Shown here: positions 6,637-10,543 of the stretch, one piece after another
Layout: every line of letters starts with the position of its first letter
How positions within the stretch are numbered: position 1 is the first letter of the stretch
From: Caldisericia bacterium
GTDB lineage: Bacteria > Caldisericota > Caldisericia > B22-G15
Direction of reading: 5' to 3'
Assembly (NCBI GenBank): GCA_021158845.1
Contig: JAGGSY010000023.1
Location: 1-10,543, forward strand
DNA length: 10,543 bases
Translations under genes and position numbers: made by a program
The notes under the pieces: generated by a model
What the model saw: the letters and a program-made list of their open reading frames with translations, nothing else
What the model was told of the DNA's origin: nothing
Databases searched by the model: none

Positions 6637-7959
6637 ATGAAATATATTCCTTTAACAGAGGAAGATAAGAGGAAAATGTTTGAGGAGATGGGGATCACAT
6701 CCATCTCCTCTCTTTTTTCTGACATTCCAGAAGAAATACTTTTAAAGAGAAAATTAAATCTACCGCCTGCTCTAAGTGAAAAGGAGATTGTCTCCCTTAT
6801 TAAAAGAACCTTCAAGGAGAATGATCTCACTGAAAGGATATTTCTTGGAGGAGGTGCATACTTTCATTTTATTCCCTCCACCATAAACTATCTGTTGGAA
6901 AGAGGTGAGATATATACCTCATACACTCCATACCAGCCAGAGATGAGTCAGGGTCTTCTTCAAGCAATGTTTGAATTTCAATCTGTAATGAGTGATTTAA
7001 CTCATGCAGACATTACAAATGCATCCATGTATGATGGTGCTTCTGCTCTTGCTGAAGCAATACTGATGGGGGAGAGGATAAATAAAAAAGGTAAAGTTGT
7101 GCTTCCAAAAAACTTAAATCCTCAATACAGGGAGGTAATTGAAACATACCTAAAACCAAGAAATATAGAGATTATAGAGGTAGATTTCACAGAGGAAGGA
7201 AGGATTGACATTGAAAAGTTGAAGTCAATTTTAAAGGAAGAGGTTTCCTCTGTTGTTGTTCAATCTCCAAACTATTTCGGAGTTATTGAAGATCTGAATA
7301 AACTGGGGAAAATTATCAAAGATAGCGGTGCTCTATTTATTTTGTCCATAATTGAGGCATTATCCCTTGGAATAATCAAACCTCCCTTTGACTTTGGAGT
7401 TGATATTCTTGCAATGGAGGGACAATCCTTTGGTATGCCCCTCTCCTTTGGGGGACCTTATCTTGGAATTTTGCAGACAAAGAAAGAGTATGTAAGACAG
7501 ATCCCTGGAAGAATTGTTGGAGAAACTGTGGATAAAAATGGAAAAAGATGTTTTGTGATGACATTGAGACCAAGAGAACAAGATATAAGAAGGGAAAAGG
7601 CTACATCAAATATATGTTCAAATCATGCTTTAAAAGCCCTTGTTGCCCTTGTATACCTTGCCACAGTGGGACCAAGAGGATTTAAAAAGATAGCAGAGAT
7701 AAACTATAAGAAGGCACACTATCTCGCAAAGAGATTTAATGATGAAGGATTTAAGCTTACCTTCTCAGGGCCATTTTTCAATGAATTTGCTGTAAATCTT
7801 CCCTTTGATGAGAATGAACTAAGAGAAAAACTTTCACTTGTAGATATATATGGTGGGATACCCATTGAGGGTTATAAAAATTCCTACCTTTTTGCAGTTA
7901 CAGAGATGAACAGTCTTGAAGACATAGAACTCCTTATGTGTGCTATCCTGGAGGGTTAG
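6637..7959 (+). CDS. gcvPA: glycine dehydrogenase (decarboxylating), P-protein subunit 1 (alpha)
   Basis: A 440-residue N-terminal half of the split P-protein, which with GcvPB decarboxylates glycine and loads the aminomethyl group on GcvH. It begins MKYIPLTEEDKRKMFEEMGI, the usual start of this subunit. Typical blocks follow: 'GGGAYFHFIPS' (71-81), 'YTSYTPYQPEMSQGLLQ' (93-109), 'NASMYDGASALAEA' (128-141), 'EGQSFGMPLSFGGPYLG' (261-277) and 'RPREQDIRREKATSNICSNHAL' (311-332). There is no PLP lysine, as expected, since that is in GcvPB. Start ATG at 6637 is 1 nt after gcvH. An upstream in-frame ATG at 6604 would overlap gcvH by 32 nt and add 11 residues of no family character. No good Shine-Dalgarno precedes 6637, suggesting translational coupling to gcvH. 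Confidence 0.95.
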   Translation: MKYIPLTEEDKRKMFEEMGITSISSLFSDIPEEILLKRKLNLPPALSEKEIVSLIKRTFKENDLTERIFLGGGAYFHFIPSTINYLLERGEIYTSYTPYQPEMSQGLLQAMFEFQSVMSDLTHADITNASMYDGASALAEAILMGERINKKGKVVLPKNLNPQYREVIETYLKPRNIEIIEVDFTEEGRIDIEKLKSILKEEVSSVVVQSPNYFGVIEDLNKLGKIIKDSGALFILSIIEALSLGIIKPPFDFGVDILAMEGQSFGMPLSFGGPYLGILQTKKEYVRQIPGRIVGETVDKNGKRCFVMTLRPREQDIRREKATSNICSNHALKALVALVYLATVGPRGFKKIAEINYKKAHYLAKRFNDEGFKLTFSGPFFNEFAVNLPFDENELREKLSLVDIYGGIPIEGYKNSYLFAVTEMNSLEDIELLMCAILEG

Positions 7960-9378
7960 ATGAAACTATTAAAGGAATTATCAAAAAAAGGAAGTAACAA
8001 ATTCTTTATAGAGGATTTCAATAGATATGACATCAAGGTAGAGCTTGACAAAAACTTATTGAGAGATGAAGTAGAGCTTCCAGATATTAATGAGGTCACT
8101 CTAATAAGACATATAATTAACCTCTCTCATAGAAATTATGGAGTTGATAATGGCTTTTATCCCTTAGGTTCCTGCACAATGAAGTATAACCCAAAGATAA
8201 GTGAAGAAATAGCGAGAAGAGAAGAATTCCTATACATGCATCCACTACTTCCAGAGGATATGGTTCAGGGGAATTTGAAAATACTATGGGAACTTTCAGA
8301 GTATCTTAAAGAGATAACAGGGATGGATGCCTTTTCACTCCAACCTGCAGCAGGTGCCCACGGTGAGTACACTGGAATGAGAATCATATGGGAGTACTTC
8401 AAGGATAGAGGAGAGGAAAGAAGCGAAGTTATAGTGCCAGATTCTGCCCATGGCACAAATCCAGCCTCTTCGGCAATGGTAGGATTTAAAGTAATTGAAA
8501 TCCCATCAAAGAATGGAATAGTTGATCCAGAAGAGCTAAGAAAAGTTGTTACAGACAAGACTGCTGCATTTATGCTCACAAATCCAAACACTCTTGGGCT
8601 CTTTGAGAGAGATATTTTGAAAATAAGTAAGATTCTAAAAGAAAAGGGTGCGCTACTCTACTATGATGGAGCAAATCTAAATGCCCTTCTTGGTATAGTG
8701 AGACCGGGCGATATGGGATTTGACATAGTTCACCTAAACTTACACAAGACCTTCTCAACTCCTCATGGAGGAGGAGGACCAGGTGCTGGACCAGTGGGGG
8801 TTAAAGATTTCTTGAAAGATTATCTCCCCTATCCTATAGTTGAAAAGGAGGATGAAAGATTCACCTTTAAGAAACCAGAAAAAAGTATTGGGAGAGTTAG
8901 AAGTTTCTACGGTAATTTTACAGTTTTACTGAAAGCATACATATACATAAGACTCATGGGTCCCGAGGGTTTAAGAAAGGTTTCAGAAACAGCAGTTTTA
9001 AATGCCAACTACATAAAGGAAAAACTTAAAGAATACTACCCTCCCCTTGTTGATACAGTGTACAAACATGAATGTGTACTATCTGGAAAACCATACAAAA
9101 AGTATGGTGTAAAGACATTTGATATTGCAAAGAGGCTAATGGATTATGGATTTCACCCTCCAACTGTGTATTTTCCTCACATAGTTGAAGAGGCACTAAT
9201 GATTGAACCCACAGAAACAGAAACAAAGGAGACCATTGATGAATTTATAGATGCCATGATAAAAATTTCAAAGGAGGCAAAGGAAAATCCTAAAATTTTA
9301 AAGGAGTCTCCTCATACCACAGAAATCTCAAGACCTGATGAGGTGAAAGCTGTAAAGGAGATGAAACTTAAGTGGTAG
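7960..9378 (+). CDS. gcvPB: glycine dehydrogenase (decarboxylating), P-protein subunit 2 (beta, PLP-binding)
   Basis: A 472-residue C-terminal half of the split P-protein and the PLP-carrying subunit. The PLP lysine is K263 in 'HLNLHKTFSTPHGGGGPGAGPVGV' (positions 258-281). Other conserved blocks are 'YPLGSCTMKYNPKI' (67-80), 'SLQPAAGAHGEYTGM' (126-140), 'DSAHGTNPASSAM' (161-173), 'TNPNTLGLFE' (207-216) and 'YYDGANLNALLG' (234-245). The length is normal for split P-proteins. The ATG directly follows the gcvPA stop (TAG at 7957-7959), with GGAGGG at 7950-7955. Its own end overlaps the next gene by 7 bp. It acts in the cytosol as an alpha2beta2 assembly with GcvPA. Confidence 0.96.
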   Translation: MKLLKELSKKGSNKFFIEDFNRYDIKVELDKNLLRDEVELPDINEVTLIRHIINLSHRNYGVDNGFYPLGSCTMKYNPKISEEIARREEFLYMHPLLPEDMVQGNLKILWELSEYLKEITGMDAFSLQPAAGAHGEYTGMRIIWEYFKDRGEERSEVIVPDSAHGTNPASSAMVGFKVIEIPSKNGIVDPEELRKVVTDKTAAFMLTNPNTLGLFERDILKISKILKEKGALLYYDGANLNALLGIVRPGDMGFDIVHLNLHKTFSTPHGGGGPGAGPVGVKDFLKDYLPYPIVEKEDERFTFKKPEKSIGRVRSFYGNFTVLLKAYIYIRLMGPEGLRKVSETAVLNANYIKEKLKEYYPPLVDTVYKHECVLSGKPYKKYGVKTFDIAKRLMDYGFHPPTVYFPHIVEEALMIEPTETETKETIDEFIDAMIKISKEAKENPKILKESPHTTEISRPDEVKAVKEMKLKW

Positions 9379-10184
9379 AGGAGAAAATCAAATTCTTCTA
9401 TCCCAACAAAACCTTGACCATTTCCCTTACAGGAGAATTCTGTGATAGACACTGCCTTCACTGTAATGGTGTCTATCTTAAAGGAATGACACCAAAGGAA
9501 GATGCAATAAAAAAACTTAAAGAGGGTGAGTATCTCTCTGTTCTTGTATCTGGTGGTTTTAACGAAGAGGGAAAGATACCTCTTATCCAGAATATAAATC
9601 TTTTAAAGAAGATTAAAAGATTCAATAAAAAAATTCTTATACATCCGGGATTTCTTTCCCCTAATGAAATTAAAAAGGTAAAACCCTTTGTGAATGCTGC
9701 ATCATTTGATTTCATATATGATGATGAGTTAATAAAAAGAGTTTATCACCTCCCCTACACAGGAAAGGACTTTAGAAAGGAGTATCTTCTTTTAAGAAGA
9801 AATTTTAGAACCTATCCTCACATAATTGTTGGTCTTGATGAAGGAAAGATAAAAGGAGAGTTTGAAATAATTGATGTCCTTGCCGAGATAAAACCCTCTC
9901 TTATAGTTTTCCTTGTAATAATCCCTACAAAAGGCACTGCCTTTCAGAACGTCAAACCTCCAGATGTTGATGATGTTTATAAAGTATTTGAAGCTGCAAG
10001 AAGAAAGTTGAGACTTACAAAACTGTATCTTGGTTGTATGAGACCTAAGGGAAAGTATAGAGATGAACTTGATGTTATGGCTTACGAGGTTGGGTTTACA
10101 GGTTTTGTAAATCCCTCACAATCGCTAAAGAAAATAGTTAAAGATCCAGAAGTGTATTATGAGTGTGGAATCCTCTACCCTTAG
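9372..10184 (+). CDS. radical SAM protein, probable subunit of a two-protein lipoyl synthase (LipS1/LipS2 type)
   Basis: A 270-residue radical SAM protein. The [4Fe-4S]/SAM motif is C24-x3-C28-x2-C31 in 'GEFCDRHCLHCNG', followed by a Gly-rich 'LVSGGF' (58-63) where the family has its SAM-binding GGE-like strand. 'GCMRPKGKYRDELD' (221-234) and 'GFTGFVNPS' (241-249) form a conserved-looking C-terminal part with extra Cys222 and Cys265. It is much shorter than, and unlike, canonical LipA, which has an N-terminal second-cluster CxxxxCxxxxxC motif. Start GTG at 9372 overlaps the gcvPB stop by 7 bp and has AAAGGAG at 9354-9360. Co-transcription with gcvH and with a second radical SAM gene points to lipoyl synthesis, as in the LipS1/LipS2 pair first characterised in Thermococcus. 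Which of the two paralogues it is, I cannot decide; the radical SAM call is firm and the lipoyl role is inferred. Confidence 0.75.
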   Translation: MVEEKIKFFYPNKTLTISLTGEFCDRHCLHCNGVYLKGMTPKEDAIKKLKEGEYLSVLVSGGFNEEGKIPLIQNINLLKKIKRFNKKILIHPGFLSPNEIKKVKPFVNAASFDFIYDDELIKRVYHLPYTGKDFRKEYLLLRRNFRTYPHIIVGLDEGKIKGEFEIIDVLAEIKPSLIVFLVIIPTKGTAFQNVKPPDVDDVYKVFEAARRKLRLTKLYLGCMRPKGKYRDELDVMAYEVGFTGFVNPSQSLKKIVKDPEVYYECGILYP

Positions 10185-10543
10185 AGTTTCCCTTGGCAGT
10201 GCTGTGCTACTAAATCTAACGAATAAAAAAGTGGATTATCTTCCCACAACAATTTATGTTATGACACCTGGTAAGTGTGTGAGAAACTGTAAGTACTGCA
10301 CTGAAGCAAAAGATTCCTCCTCTCTTCCCAATATGCTTTCAAGGGTTATATGGCCCCCTTTTCCAATAAGTAATGTAATGGATAGAGTAAAGGATGGAAA
10401 CTTTAAAAGACTCTGCATACAAACTGTAAATAATAAAATTTCAAACAAAGTGGTTGAGAAGGTTTTAAAGGAAATTTCAACTTACATTTCGGTATCTATC
10501 TGTATAAACACATATTCAGAAAAACTCATAGATAGGATTTTCC
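10159..10543 (+). CDS. second radical SAM protein, probable LipS1/LipS2 partner, N-terminal part (3' end outside window)
   Basis: The first 128 residues of a radical SAM protein. The cluster motif C40-x3-C44-x2-C47 lies in 'MTPGKCVRNCKYCTEAKDS'. The start 'STLRVSLGSAVLLNL' (6-20), 'LPTTIYVM' (28-35) and 'LSRVIWPPFP' (60-69) resemble the biotin-synthase-like half of two-component lipoyl synthases. The ATG at 10159 lies inside the preceding gene (26-bp overlap), and no strong ribosome site is visible, so translation is probably coupled; GTG at 10165 is an alternative start. The frame is open to the window edge. Extra Cys86 and Cys115 are present. The overlap and shared operon with the preceding radical SAM gene argue that the two proteins work together. 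BioB or another radical SAM enzyme is the main alternative. Confidence 0.72.
   Translation, partial: MSVESSTLRVSLGSAVLLNLTNKKVDYLPTTIYVMTPGKCVRNCKYCTEAKDSSSLPNMLSRVIWPPFPISNVMDRVKDGNFKRLCIQTVNNKISNKVVEKVLKEISTYISVSICINTYSEKLIDRIF

Noticed and set aside
9372..10184. Canonical LipA or biotin synthase
   Set aside because: Only one CxxxCxxC cluster motif is seen. LipA's extra N-terminal Cys motif and RSSYPA-like C-terminus are missing, and no BioB [2Fe-2S] pattern is evident.
1..10543. Mobile elements, CRISPR arrays, tRNA or rRNA genes
   Set aside because: No transposase, terminal inverted repeats, regular spacer array, cloverleaf or rRNA-like stretch was seen; nearly the whole window is filled by conserved metabolic genes.

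Overview
The window is AT-rich and gene-dense. It has short gaps, ATGA-type overlaps and strong GGAGG ribosome binding sites. Arg codons are almost all AGA/AGG and the proteins are rich in Lys, Glu and Ile. Together with a four-subunit pyruvate:ferredoxin oxidoreductase and a split P-protein, this suggests an anaerobic, probably thermophilic bacterium. The gene orders porG-porD-porA-porB and gcvT-gcvH-gcvPA-gcvPB are like those of Thermotogota and similar deep-branching anaerobes. The exact phylum cannot be fixed from this sequence.

Layout. (1) 1-1837, minus strand: a two-gene tldD-pmbA(tldE) operon encoding a TldD/TldE-type metalloprotease. The second gene runs off the left edge. (2) 1838-2034: a divergent promoter region with a TATAAT box for each direction and an exact 18-bp direct repeat with a 23-bp period. 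(3) 2035-5098, plus strand: porGDAB, the gamma, delta, alpha and beta subunits of pyruvate:ferredoxin oxidoreductase, closed by a strong intrinsic terminator at 5104-5135. (4) 5150-9378: the T, H, P-alpha and P-beta components of the glycine cleavage system. (5) 9372-10543: two overlapping radical SAM genes, the second cut by the right edge. They fit the two-protein lipoyl synthase type (LipS1/LipS2), which would insert the sulfurs of the lipoyl group that GcvH carries.

How the genes work together. The Por complex interconverts pyruvate and acetyl-CoA + CO2 using ferredoxin. The glycine cleavage genes interconvert glycine and CO2, ammonia and methylene-tetrahydrofolate, depending on a lipoyl group on GcvH Lys64. 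The two radical SAM genes run on from gcvPB without a gap, so the operon appears to carry both the lipoyl-dependent enzyme and the means of maturing its cofactor. No L-protein (dihydrolipoamide dehydrogenase), lipoate ligase or octanoyltransferase lies in the window. The most interesting point is this link between the glycine cleavage system and a non-canonical lipoyl synthase pair. No mobile element, CRISPR array, tRNA or rRNA was seen.
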